This document shows positions 1 through 8,200 of a stretch of DNA of 13,624 nucleotides, in pieces. The notes under the pieces are model-generated. The model ran no database searches. It saw nothing but the letters and a program-made list of their open reading frames with translations, and had not been told where the DNA came from. The stretch lies in NCBI GenBank assembly GCA_028866445.1, contig JAGWIE010000012.1:1-13624 (forward strand), given 5' to 3'. The first letter of the stretch is position 1; every line of letters starts with the position of its first letter. The position numbers and the translations under genes were made by a program. Source of the stretch: Rhodospirillales bacterium (GTDB taxonomy: Bacteria > Pseudomonadota > Alphaproteobacteria > Acetobacterales > Acetobacteraceae).

Positions 1-1031
1 ACAAGATTATGAATAAAGCCAAGTTTTTGAATAACCGGCCCAGATAAAACAAATGGATACATATCACTATGCCCCATCGAACGATTAAGCGCGTTCATTG
101 CAAAGGTTAATGGTAGCCAGGCGTCAATCAATGTCTCAATGGTTTCTGCCCGGTAGGGATCAAAATTGATATCCGCGTGTAGCATCTCATCCTCGGTACG
201 GTGAGGATGAATGCGCAGCCCGAAAGCTGAAGCCGTTTCCAGAGTGTCGATAATGTGCAGATAATGCGCCCAGGTTTCCGCGAAATCCTCCCATGGATGG
301 GTCGTGGCATAGGCCGAGACATAATTTTCTTCCCAGCCGGCGGGCGGGCCTTGTTCATAATGCTGATTCAGCGCCTCGCCGTAATCGCGCTCATCATCTC
401 CAAATACCAGGCGGCAATCCTCAAGCCTGCCACCGTCCCGCACCAGCTCATTCCAGTAATAATGGCCCACTTCGTGCCGGAAATGGCCAAGTAATGTGCG
501 GTAAGGCTCCCCCATTTCCGCGCGGAAACGCTCCCGCATCGCGTCATCGGCCTCCGCGAGGTTGATCGTAATCAGCCCCTCATCATGGCCAGTTAAAATA
601 CGAGGGCCAGGGCCGGGAGAATCAGCCAGAAAATCGAAAGCGAGCCCGTGCATCGGGTCTTCAACCAAATCTCTTAGTGGCATCTTCAGCCGCAGCAGCG
701 TGTAAAACAGACGATGCTTGGCAACTTCCAATGCGCGCCAGCCTTTTAGGTTTTCCTCAACCGAGAGATCAGGGATAGTCTGGTTATGGCGGCACGCGGT
801 GCAAAGCTCGCCGGGGGTTGCCACCAGCCAGTTGCACACGCCCTGCGCGGCATTGGCGCAAAAGGCGTAGCGGTTTTCGCCTTTAAGGCCATGTAAAACC
901 TCACCATCCCGCGTTAACGCCAGCATAGACATGGTGCTCGGCAGAAAGCCCAACTCATGCCCGCATCGCTCGCAGGCATTATTCTCAAAAAATAATGTCT
1001 GCCCACAGGCGTCGCAGGAAAAAACGCGCAT
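1..1031 (-). CDS. Putative zinc-binding metallopeptidase (zinc-ribbon plus HExxH), C-terminus cut by window edge
   Basis: The frame is open from an ATG at 1031 to the window edge, giving 343 residues with no stop. The N-terminus holds a zinc-ribbon-like set, C6-x2-C9 and C20-x2-C23, and a second cysteine group (C58, C66, C77, C80). The core carries HEVGH at 186-190, the HExxH metal site, followed by a YYW motif. A downstream WEDFAETWAHYLH segment (about 247-259) could supply the third metal ligand. This layout matches the family annotated as putative zinc-binding peptidase (Pfam Peptidase_Mx as I recall it). Known members end shortly after a segment like the last one here, so probably only a few residues are missing. 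There is no signal peptide, so it is predicted cytoplasmic. The substrate is unknown. The start is supported by the family N-terminus. The ATG lies immediately after the rpmG terminator T-tract, and the only SD-like sequence (GAGGGG) is inside the terminator stem. Confidence 0.85.
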   Translation of the reverse strand, partial: MRVFSCDACGQTLFFENNACERCGHELGFLPSTMSMLALTRDGEVLHGLKGENRYAFCANAAQGVCNWLVATPGELCTACRHNQTIPDLSVEENLKGWRALEVAKHRLFYTLLRLKMPLRDLVEDPMHGLAFDFLADSPGPGPRILTGHDEGLITINLAEADDAMRERFRAEMGEPYRTLLGHFRHEVGHYYWNELVRDGGRLEDCRLVFGDDERDYGEALNQHYEQGPPAGWEENYVSAYATTHPWEDFAETWAHYLHIIDTLETASAFGLRIHPHRTEDEMLHADINFDPYRAETIETLIDAWLPLTFAMNALNRSMGHSDMYPFVLSGPVIQKLGFIHNL

Positions 1032-1067
1032 AAAATAAACCCCTCAGACAATGACCATGTCGAGGGG
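1032..1067 (-). terminator. Rho-independent terminator of rpmG
   Basis: Read on the minus strand, CCCCTCGACA (1067-1058) pairs with TGTCTGAGGGG (1050-1040) around a 7-nt loop, leaving one bulged base at 1046. TTTATTTT follows directly at 1039-1032. It lies 67 bases beyond the rpmG stop. The T-tract abuts the ATG of the metallopeptidase gene at 1031. Confidence 0.8.
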
Positions 1068-1117
1068 TATATTATGGGACCGACCCGTTTGGTTTCCCGT
1101 GAAATCTAGGCCATTTA

Positions 1118-1140
1118 CAAGTAACGCAACGCGTTACTTG
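1118..1140 (-). repeat. Perfect 10-bp inverted repeat over the rpmG stop codon
   Basis: The arms caagtaacgc (1118-1127) and gcgttacttg (1131-1140) are perfect reverse complements separated by 3 nt. The right arm contains the rpmG stop (1134-1136) and the codon before it. No T-tract follows on the minus strand, so it does not look like a terminator. It could be a 3'-end stabilising hairpin or a protein-binding dyad. Confidence 0.7.
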
Positions 1141-1301
1141 ATTTTAGCTTCCTTGAACTTCACGTGCTTACGCACGACCGGATCATACTTGTTCAGCTCA
1201 AGCTTCTGGGTCTGCGCACGGGCATTCTTCTTGGTTACATAGAAGTAGCCAGTATCGGCGGTAGAAACGAGCTTGATTTGGACGACGTTAGATTTAGCCA
1301 T
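1134..1301 (-). CDS. rpmG: 50S ribosomal protein L33
   Basis: This 55-residue protein starts MAKSNVVQIKLVSTADTG and ends in a lysine-rich tail (FKEAKIK). That is the normal length and sequence of alphaproteobacterial L33, a small protein of the large ribosomal subunit near the E site. Residues typical of the family include the YFYVTKKNAR stretch and the LNKYDPVVRKHV segment. It lacks the paired cysteines of zinc-binding L33, so it is the zinc-independent (C-minus) form. The ATG at 1301 has GGAG nine bases upstream. It is monocistronic in appearance, with a promoter at 1325-1354 and a terminator at 1032-1067. Read-through from the S41 protease gene upstream is possible, because no terminator is visible between them. 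Confidence 0.97.
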   Translation of the reverse strand: MAKSNVVQIKLVSTADTGYFYVTKKNARAQTQKLELNKYDPVVRKHVKFKEAKIK

Positions 1302-1324
1302 GATTAGAATCTCCGAGAGCGGGC

Positions 1325-1354
1325 CGTATCGCCCAGCTTAACTGGTTTCGTCAA
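1325..1354 (-). promoter_or_regulatory. Candidate sigma-70 promoter of rpmG
   Basis: On the minus strand, TTGACG (1354-1349) is followed after 18 nt by GATACG (1330-1325). The -35 matches 5 of 6 consensus bases and the -10 only 3 of 6. Transcription would start near 1318, giving a leader of about 17 nt before the rpmG ATG. The -35 begins about 10 nt after the stop of the upstream protease gene. Prediction from motif only. Confidence 0.5.
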
Positions 1355-1364
1355 GTGCTTGCAA

Positions 1365-2894
1365 TCAGTGCAGTAGAGCCGCCTGGTAAATTTCTGGTGT
1401 ACTAAGCACCGCCGAGGCGGCCTGTTCGTCAAGTTCCCCGCCAATATCCGCCGGGCAATCACCCCGTACTGCCAGCATGGCGCTTATACCAATGGGGGCA
1501 CGCATGGCCCGCGCCTGGTTCAATGCGGGGCCCATAAGGTTCCTGCCATTTGCCAGTGCCGCAAGCTGCTGGTTAAGGGCGCTGGCACCATTGCTGGTGC
1601 AAATCTGCGGCATCAGCCCCAGCCCCTGTAATGGCCACCCTTTTGGTGCCAAAACTCGGCTCCAGGTTACGTAAAGCTCTCCGCCATCGGGAAGGGAGGC
1701 CACGGTCTGCACCAGGCCCTTGCCAAGCGTTTCCGAGCCAATCACCACCGCGCGCCCGTCATCGGCGAGGGCTGAAGCCAATATTTCAGCGGCACTGGCG
1801 GTTTGCCCATCCACCAGCACGGCTAACGGGGCACCGTTTGTAAGGTCCGCCCCCTCTGCCTTGAACATCTGGTCAGCATCCGAATCCCGCCCATTCGTTT
1901 CTGCGATCGGGCCGGATTGCAGCAGTGAATCCGCCACTATAACGGCCTGGCGGAGCACGCCGCCCCGGTTGCCACGCAAATCCAGCACCAAACCTGTAGG
2001 GGGCACGGGTTGAGACATGATTTTCGCGAGGAGGGCGGAAAATTGGTCCCCCGTGCCTTTGTTGAAGCCGGTGATTTTCAGAAAAGCGGTGCCCGGCACC
2101 ACGGGTGGCTCGCTGAACACGGTTTGCGGCGGAATAAAACCGCGGATCAGCGTGAGCTTCTGCGGCGCTTCATCCTTATCCGCTTGCGGGTCGGTCACGG
2201 AGAGTGAAACGCTTGTTCCGGCAAGTCCCGCCATGTCCTCATTCAGCGCATTCGCCGTGCCGCCGTAAGCGGTCTGGCCATTCATCTCGTTAACGATCAT
2301 ACCGGGCTGAAGCCCCGCATCCGAAGCCGGGCTATCTGCCGCTATGGTGGCAATCACCGCCTTGCCGTGTTGGTCTTCCAGGGTCAGGCCCGTCCCGGCA
2401 AGACCGGTAATCATCAATTCATCCTGGGCGGCCTGCAAAGGGTCCTCGTATCGGGAATAGGGATCAAAATGGTTAAACAGTTCGTCGAAGAAGTTACCGA
2501 TAATCCCTTGGGTGCCTGCCTGCTGTAGCGCCGGGGAAGCCGCATAAGCCGCCGCCGCAACTTTTGCCGCGGCCTTTCCCCAGCCCTGTGCATCTGTTGG
2601 CGCGGGAGCTGGAATGGCCGCCAAAAGCTGGTCCGGCCCAAAAAGCCGAATTTCACCGCTCTGCAAGGTGGTGTTGAGGTTGGGGTCAAGTGCGGCAAGC
2701 CCGTTCAAACCCCATAATGTCATCTGCGGAATCGTAACCGGGTTCAACGCACGCGGCGCGATATAAGCCAGCGCCACGGACCACACATTCGCCGCCGCCG
2801 CCGTGTCGAAACTTGTGGCGGCATCGGCCGCGCGGCAGCAGAGGACAACTGGCAACAGCAGGCAAAACAGGAAAAGAACAGCCCTTTGCCTCAC
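1365..2894 (-). CDS. Secreted PDZ-S41 family protease (C-terminal processing protease-like)
   Basis: 509 residues. A signal peptide (about 1-25, cleavage likely after ADA) predicts export to the periplasm. An N-terminal alpha-helical region is followed by a PDZ domain (about 158-250) and the S41 catalytic domain (about 255-430). Visible signatures are VLDLRGNRGG at 303-312, TASAAE at 365-370 with nucleophile Ser367, and GKGLVQ at 391-396 with Lys392 and Gln396. The 25-residue Ser-Lys distance and the Ser/Lys/Gln set match Ctp/Prc proteases, which trim or degrade envelope proteins. It has about 80 residues after the catalytic core with no domain I recognise (Cys432, Cys480). The start is GTG at 2894, overlapping the rnr stop by 4 nt (GTGA), so translation is probably coupled. 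The double Cys19-Cys20 in the signal peptide does not form a good lipobox. Confidence 0.92.
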   Translation of the reverse strand: MRQRAVLFLFCLLLPVVLCCRAADAATSFDTAAAANVWSVALAYIAPRALNPVTIPQMTLWGLNGLAALDPNLNTTLQSGEIRLFGPDQLLAAIPAPAPTDAQGWGKAAAKVAAAAYAASPALQQAGTQGIIGNFFDELFNHFDPYSRYEDPLQAAQDELMITGLAGTGLTLEDQHGKAVIATIAADSPASDAGLQPGMIVNEMNGQTAYGGTANALNEDMAGLAGTSVSLSVTDPQADKDEAPQKLTLIRGFIPPQTVFSEPPVVPGTAFLKITGFNKGTGDQFSALLAKIMSQPVPPTGLVLDLRGNRGGVLRQAVIVADSLLQSGPIAETNGRDSDADQMFKAEGADLTNGAPLAVLVDGQTASAAEILASALADDGRAVVIGSETLGKGLVQTVASLPDGGELYVTWSRVLAPKGWPLQGLGLMPQICTSNGASALNQQLAALANGRNLMGPALNQARAMRAPIGISAMLAVRGDCPADIGGELDEQAASAVLSTPEIYQAALLH

Positions 2895-5149
2895 CGCGCC
2901 CGCTTCTGCTTCATTTTGGTCTTTTTCGTGGGCTTAGCTCTGCCCTCCGTGCGCTTCCGCGTGGGGCCTGGCGCTCCAGCCAGCCCAAGCAGCAACCCGC
3001 CTGTCACCGGTCTGGCCTCGTTCAGCCGTACCTCAAGCTCCTGCGCCAATGAGAACACAACGCGGCTCCTGCGGCCGGACAAAGTCTGGGTGCGTTCGTC
3101 AAACATCCAGTAATCATCCGGCAAACTTGCCATACTCAAAAATCCGCTTGCACCGCTTTCCGTTAAAGTGGCGAAGAGTCCGAACTTCGTCACCCCCGAA
3201 ATCCTTGCCTTGAACAACTCTCCCACGCGGTGTTGCAAATAGAGCGCAAGGTATCGGTCAGTCGAATCACGTTCCGCCAAGGTGGCGCGGCGTTCCGTCG
3301 CGGTAATGTGCTCGGCTGTGTCGGCGAAGGCGTGCATCTCTTCCTCCGCCAGCCCATCATTTCCAAGCTTCAGCCCTTTAATCAACGCGCGGTGCACAAG
3401 CAAATCGGCATACCGGCGGATTGGCGAGGTAAAATGCGCGTAACGGCTGAGTGCTAAACCAAAATGCCCGAGATTTTCAGGTGAATATTCCGCCTGACTC
3501 TGGGAGCGCAGGATCGTCTCATTCACCAACGTGGAAGAAGGCGTGCCCGCCACAAGCTTCAAAACGCCGTCTAGGTCGCGCGGATGTAACTGGTCGCCCG
3601 GTTTTAACGAGATATCGAGCGTCGCCAAAAACCCACGCAAATTATCCAGCTTCTCCGGTGTCGGCGGCGCGTGCACGCGATACATGCAGGGCAGTTTCAG
3701 CCGTTCAAGTTCTTCAGCGGCACACACATTCGCAAGAACCATAAACTCCTCGATCAGCTTATGCGCGGCCAAACGCGGGCGGGGGGCCACGTTCTGCACC
3801 TGCCCATCATCGCCCAGCGTCACCTTGCGCTCCGGCAAGTCAAGATTAAGCGTGCCCCGCCGTTCGCGCGCCTCGCTTAACGCATGATAAGCAGCATAGA
3901 GATGAGCATGGTTTTCAGGATTATCCTCGAATTCTTCCTGCACCGCTTCATAGGTCTTGCGTGCAGCTGAGCGCATCAGCCCGCGCCCAAAGGTGTGGCG
4001 CAGCTTGTTGCCATGCACGTCTATATGCATTTCCACAAACAAACAGCCACGCTCCTCGCCGGGTTTCAGCGAACACAGACCGTTGGAAAGTTCCTCCGGC
4101 AGCATCGGCACCACACGGTCGGGGAAATAGCAGCTATTGCCGCGCATCCTGGCATCCTTGTCCAGTGCGCCGCCTGGCTTCACGTAATGCGCCACATCCG
4201 CGATCGCCACGATCAGCCGGTAGCCATGTGGTTCCGGCGCGGCGAACACGGCATCGTCAAAATCCCGCGCATCGGCACCGTCGATGGTGATGAGAGGCAC
4301 CTCGCGCAGGTCGGCCCGTTTGCCCAGGGCCACGGGTTTTGCCTTCTTGGCATCCTTCACGGCGGCTTCGGAGAAATCCATCGGGATCCCATGCTGGGCG
4401 ATGGCGATAAGACTCACGGAGCGCGCATCCTCAGAGCTACCCAGCCGTTCCGTAACACGCGCGGGCTTGGTCCCGAACGGCTTGCCGGGCAGCGGTTCTG
4501 CGCGGACAATCTCGGCCTCCATCGCTCCCATTGTCTCGCTTTCCGGCACTACCCATTCGCCTTTCTGCCGGCGGTCGGTTGGCTCTATCCGCCCACCCTG
4601 CGGTGTCTTGCGAAACAGCCCGACAATGCTGCCGCTCTGCCCTTCAACGCGTTTAATAGTCCGGCCTTCATATTTGTCCGGCCCAATGCGCCTTAGCTGC
4701 GCCAGCACTTTGGCACCGGGTGCCAATGCAGCGGTGCCCTTGCGCTCCGGCTGCATGAATATAACCGGTGGCCTGCCTGGAGCGTCCCACACCACCGGCC
4801 GGGCGATGGCCTCCCCGTCACGGTCAATTCCCGTAACCTCTACAAGCGCATTTTCCGGCAGCCGCCCCGCTTCCGTATGGCGCTTGCGCCCGGCCCGCTC
4901 GGCATAGCCCTCCACCTCCAGCGATTTCACAATGCCGCGCAGCGCCTTGCGGTCCTCCGGGGCGACGGAAAATGCCCGCACAATGTCGCGAAAATGCTGT
5001 GCATTCTGCGCCTCTGCCAGAAAGCGCTTTACCGAATCGCGGCTGGGCAAGGATGCGCGTTTGCCCATGGTTTCCAACGGTTTAGGCTTCGTGCTCTTGT
5101 GCCTGGTCTTCATAATCATAGTATGGAGCGGCGCGGCACACTCGGCCAT
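2891..5149 (-). CDS. rnr: Ribonuclease R (3'-5' exoribonuclease)
   Basis: Up to 752 residues, normal for RNase R, a cytoplasmic processive 3'-5' hydrolase that degrades structured RNA. A winged-helix-like N-terminus (about 34-90) is followed by OB/cold-shock domains (about 95-250) and the RNB domain (about 280-600). The metal-binding set DGADARDFDD gives Asp290, Asp296, Asp298 and Asp299. YAHFTSPIRRYADL is at 570-583 and an S1 domain at about 644-715. The tail is strongly basic (about 729-752), as in other RNase R proteins, where it aids RNA binding. The start is uncertain. ATG 5149 is the longest choice, but family similarity begins only at about residue 34. ATGs at 5119, 5113 and 5068 are alternatives, the last with a weak GGA upstream. 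It heads an apparent two-gene unit with the S41 protease and diverges from the Hint-protein gene. Confidence 0.95.
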   Translation of the reverse strand: MAECAAPLHTMIMKTRHKSTKPKPLETMGKRASLPSRDSVKRFLAEAQNAQHFRDIVRAFSVAPEDRKALRGIVKSLEVEGYAERAGRKRHTEAGRLPENALVEVTGIDRDGEAIARPVVWDAPGRPPVIFMQPERKGTAALAPGAKVLAQLRRIGPDKYEGRTIKRVEGQSGSIVGLFRKTPQGGRIEPTDRRQKGEWVVPESETMGAMEAEIVRAEPLPGKPFGTKPARVTERLGSSEDARSVSLIAIAQHGIPMDFSEAAVKDAKKAKPVALGKRADLREVPLITIDGADARDFDDAVFAAPEPHGYRLIVAIADVAHYVKPGGALDKDARMRGNSCYFPDRVVPMLPEELSNGLCSLKPGEERGCLFVEMHIDVHGNKLRHTFGRGLMRSAARKTYEAVQEEFEDNPENHAHLYAAYHALSEARERRGTLNLDLPERKVTLGDDGQVQNVAPRPRLAAHKLIEEFMVLANVCAAEELERLKLPCMYRVHAPPTPEKLDNLRGFLATLDISLKPGDQLHPRDLDGVLKLVAGTPSSTLVNETILRSQSQAEYSPENLGHFGLALSRYAHFTSPIRRYADLLVHRALIKGLKLGNDGLAEEEMHAFADTAEHITATERRATLAERDSTDRYLALYLQHRVGELFKARISGVTKFGLFATLTESGASGFLSMASLPDDYWMFDERTQTLSGRRSRVVFSLAQELEVRLNEARPVTGGLLLGLAGAPGPTRKRTEGRAKPTKKTKMKQKRAR

Positions 5150-5207
5150 GGCTGTTTGCAGGTAATTGTTTACCGAGCCCCATGTCCTTCATTGATCCTA
5201 CATTGAA

Positions 5208-5235
5208 ATTATGTAACCTGCGGTTGTGAGTTCAA
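5208..5235 (-). promoter_or_regulatory. Candidate sigma-70 promoter of rnr
   Basis: Minus strand: TTGAAC (5235-5230), 16-nt spacer, CATAAT (5213-5208). The -10 matches 5 of 6 bases and the -35 matches 4 of 6. The start of transcription would be near 5201. The -35 lies inside the first codons of the divergent Hint-protein gene, so the two transcription starts would compete for the same DNA. Motif-based only. Confidence 0.5.
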
Positions 5236-8200
5236 GTATTAACATCAACGTCCCCGCGATCGTTGTTTCCATAGCCGGGCAACCAAGCCTGTCATCCTTA
5301 ACCGGCTTGCCCAGCAGCTTGGCGGTGGCCGATTCCGCCGCAAGTCCCGCCATCAGCCTGAAACTGGTGGCGGGAGACAGTGCCGCAAGCCTCTCGGCCA
5401 GCGTCAGCTCCGGCGCGTCCTTGGTCTCCAGCGGCAACACGCTGCAAATTTCCGGCAGCGCCGCCCAGGTAAACGCGGCATTGGCCACACTATCATTCTC
5501 AGAACCCTCCGGCGTTACGGCGGATGTCATTTCCCTCACCGCCACGGATAATAAAGGCGGTGCCGCGCAGAGCGATTTTTCGCTCGCCATCGCGCCAGAG
5601 CTTGCCCCGGCCTTTGTTGCGCCCGCCGAGCTGGTTACGCTTTCGCCCAACCAGCCGCTTGCCTTGCCAGATTTGCTGCTATCCGACCCCACGGCCAGCG
5701 CCCTTGCAGAGATGGGGCTGGGGGCTGGAGAAACGCTGCAACTCACTCTCGCTGTTTCCGCTGGTGCTCTGTTGCTGCCTGACTACAGCGCGCTTACCGG
5801 CATCTCGGCTGATGGTATCGGCACCGGCACCATCCACCTCACGCTCAGCGCCAACGATATCGGCGCACTCAACACGCTGCTCACCTCGCTGGAATTCGCC
5901 GGGCCGTCGCTCGCTTCCGGCCAGCACCTCACCTACGATCTCTGGAACCACGATGGCGTGCTGCCGCGTACGGTCACCTCAGGCAACATCTATCTCAACA
6001 CGCTTGGCGCGCCCGCCAGCGCCGCCACTTATGCGCAGGGCGCGCAAACGCTCGTCACCGGCATTGATACGCTCTCCGGCACGCTGGATATCAGCGGTAC
6101 TTTCTCAGCCCTTGGTAATCTTGTTGGCAATGGCGCGGTTTCCATAGCGCCGGGTGGCGTTCTGGAGCTGCCGTATAATTCCGCCCTTCTTGGTGGAACG
6201 AGTTACGATTCCGGAACAATCGCGACGCAGGACATTGTAGAATCCGGCCAGCTCCTCATCGGCGGCACGGCCTCGCTGCAAGGCGAGCTGGTGCTCAACA
6301 CCAACGCCTTGGTCGATTTTACCAGCGGGTTAACCGTTGATACCGGTGCTGCGAATGACTTTCAGGAGGGGCTGACACTTGCCAGCAATGCCGTGCTTGA
6401 AGGTAACGGCACGCTCGCCGTGGGAAATTTCTCTGCCTCGGGAATGGTCGATGGCACCGGCACCATCCTCGCCTTGCAGGGGGAGACGCTGGAGATCGAC
6501 GCCGGCATGGTCTCCTCTGGAGTGAATCTCGATGTGGCGGGCGGCGGCGTGATGGTGCTGGGCCCGGTTACGCCACTTATCGGTATTTTTAACACCACGC
6601 CGCTCACCGTTCAGAGTGGCGTCACTTTGAATTTCGGCGGGCCGGGAAGCTTGCCTGTTACCGGTGCCTATGCCAACCCGCTGGGTGGCAATGGCGGTGC
6701 CTTCGTCATCTCCGGGCCCGAAGCATTTTCAGGCACGGTCTCGGGTTTCGCGGTTGGGGATGAGCTGATCTTTCCCGGCCTCACTGGCTTGGTGGTGCAC
6801 AATATCAGCACCATCTCCGGTGCGTCCTCTTTCGTTGTGTCCGGAGTAGATGCCAACGGCACCACGCAAAGCTACACAATCTTTTCCAACATCCCCGCCG
6901 GGCTGCTGCCCGCCGCCAGTTTTGATGCCGCTGGCGATGCAACGGTTGTTCTGCATTCAAACATTGCCACGGTCACCAGCAATGGCGGCATCGCGGCCAC
7001 AGCCGGGGTGGCGCAGCCGCTGTTGGGCATAAGCATGGCGCTGGCCGCCGCCACCACCCAAAGCCTCACCATCACTTTATCCTCCGCGCATGGCAGCCTC
7101 TCCGCTTCGGGAGGCTCAACATCCAGCGCACTGACCCTCACCGCCAGCAATTTGAGCAGCCTCAATGCCGAGATCGCGAGCATCAGCTATACCGGCACCG
7201 GCGCGCTGGACGTGCTTACCATCAGCAGCGGCACCGGCATTCTGGCGGGGCTGCAAAGTTTAATTGCCATAGACCATGGCGGCAGCGGCACGGTGAACGG
7301 CTATTCGGGGCTCGGCTTCACCGAAGCTGAACTCGTCTCCTTCGGCAGCACCGGTGGGCTTTATGTGGATACCACAGCCCATGCCCTTGGCGGCGTGTTG
7401 GCCACCGGCCAGATCGAATTTAACGATGAGCTGATTGCCAGTGGCTTTTCCGGCACGGCGTTCCAGATCGACAATGGTGGCAACGTCATCTTCGGTGCCG
7501 CCGCCAGTGCCGCGCTGGCAGGCGATGTCGTTATCGGCGACACCAACGGTGCTGGCGCGCTGGAAGTGCTCACCAATTCCGCCAACATCTCTGGCAACCT
7601 CACCCTCGCGTCTGCGGCCGCTGGGGCAGGCTCCAGCCTTGCCGTCATGGGCGCCCTCGGCGTTTCCGGCACAGTTTCCGTTGGGGTTGGCGGAACAGCG
7701 GTGTTGAACGAGTCCGGCACCTTCATAGCGGGTATCATGAGCCTCGGCACCTTCGGCACGCTCCAGGCTTTCGGCACCGCTTCGGGCAATCTCGGCGGCG
7801 TAAATAATAGCGGCACCATGGGTGTAACCGGCTTCGCGGATATTGCCGCGGCCAGTTATACCGGCGCTGGCGGCCTTACTCTGGGCGGCGAGGCCCAGCT
7901 CAATATCACCGGTGCTGCCTCGTTCCTGGCCGGGCAGGGCTTCATCGGCACGGATGCGCGGCTCACCGCCGGAACATTCACGCAAACCGGCGGCGTCCTT
8001 ACCATCGACGGGCGGCTTGCTGCCGCCGGGGCTGCCACATTCAGCAATGCCCGCCTCGCCGGGGGGGAGCTTTCCGCAACCTTGCTGGATGTCACCGGCA
8101 CGCTTGCGGGCGATGGTATCATCAATGCCGCCACATTGCTCGGCTCGGGCACAATTCTGGCCCAAGGCGGCAAGCTGCTCATGGCAGGCGGCAGTTTCAC

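Noticed and set aside
3995..4696. 233-codon plus-strand frame opposite rnr
   Set aside because: The rnr catalytic motifs occupy the other strand; the antisense product has no recognisable features.
5161..5174. GGTAA-TTGT-TTACC hairpin in the divergent gap
   Set aside because: Only 5 bp and AT-rich; too weak to call an operator or regulatory RNA without further support.
5198..5746. 182-codon minus-strand frame across the start of the Hint-protein gene
   Set aside because: Ser/Ala-rich antisense frame with no SD or motif, crossing the divergent promoter region.
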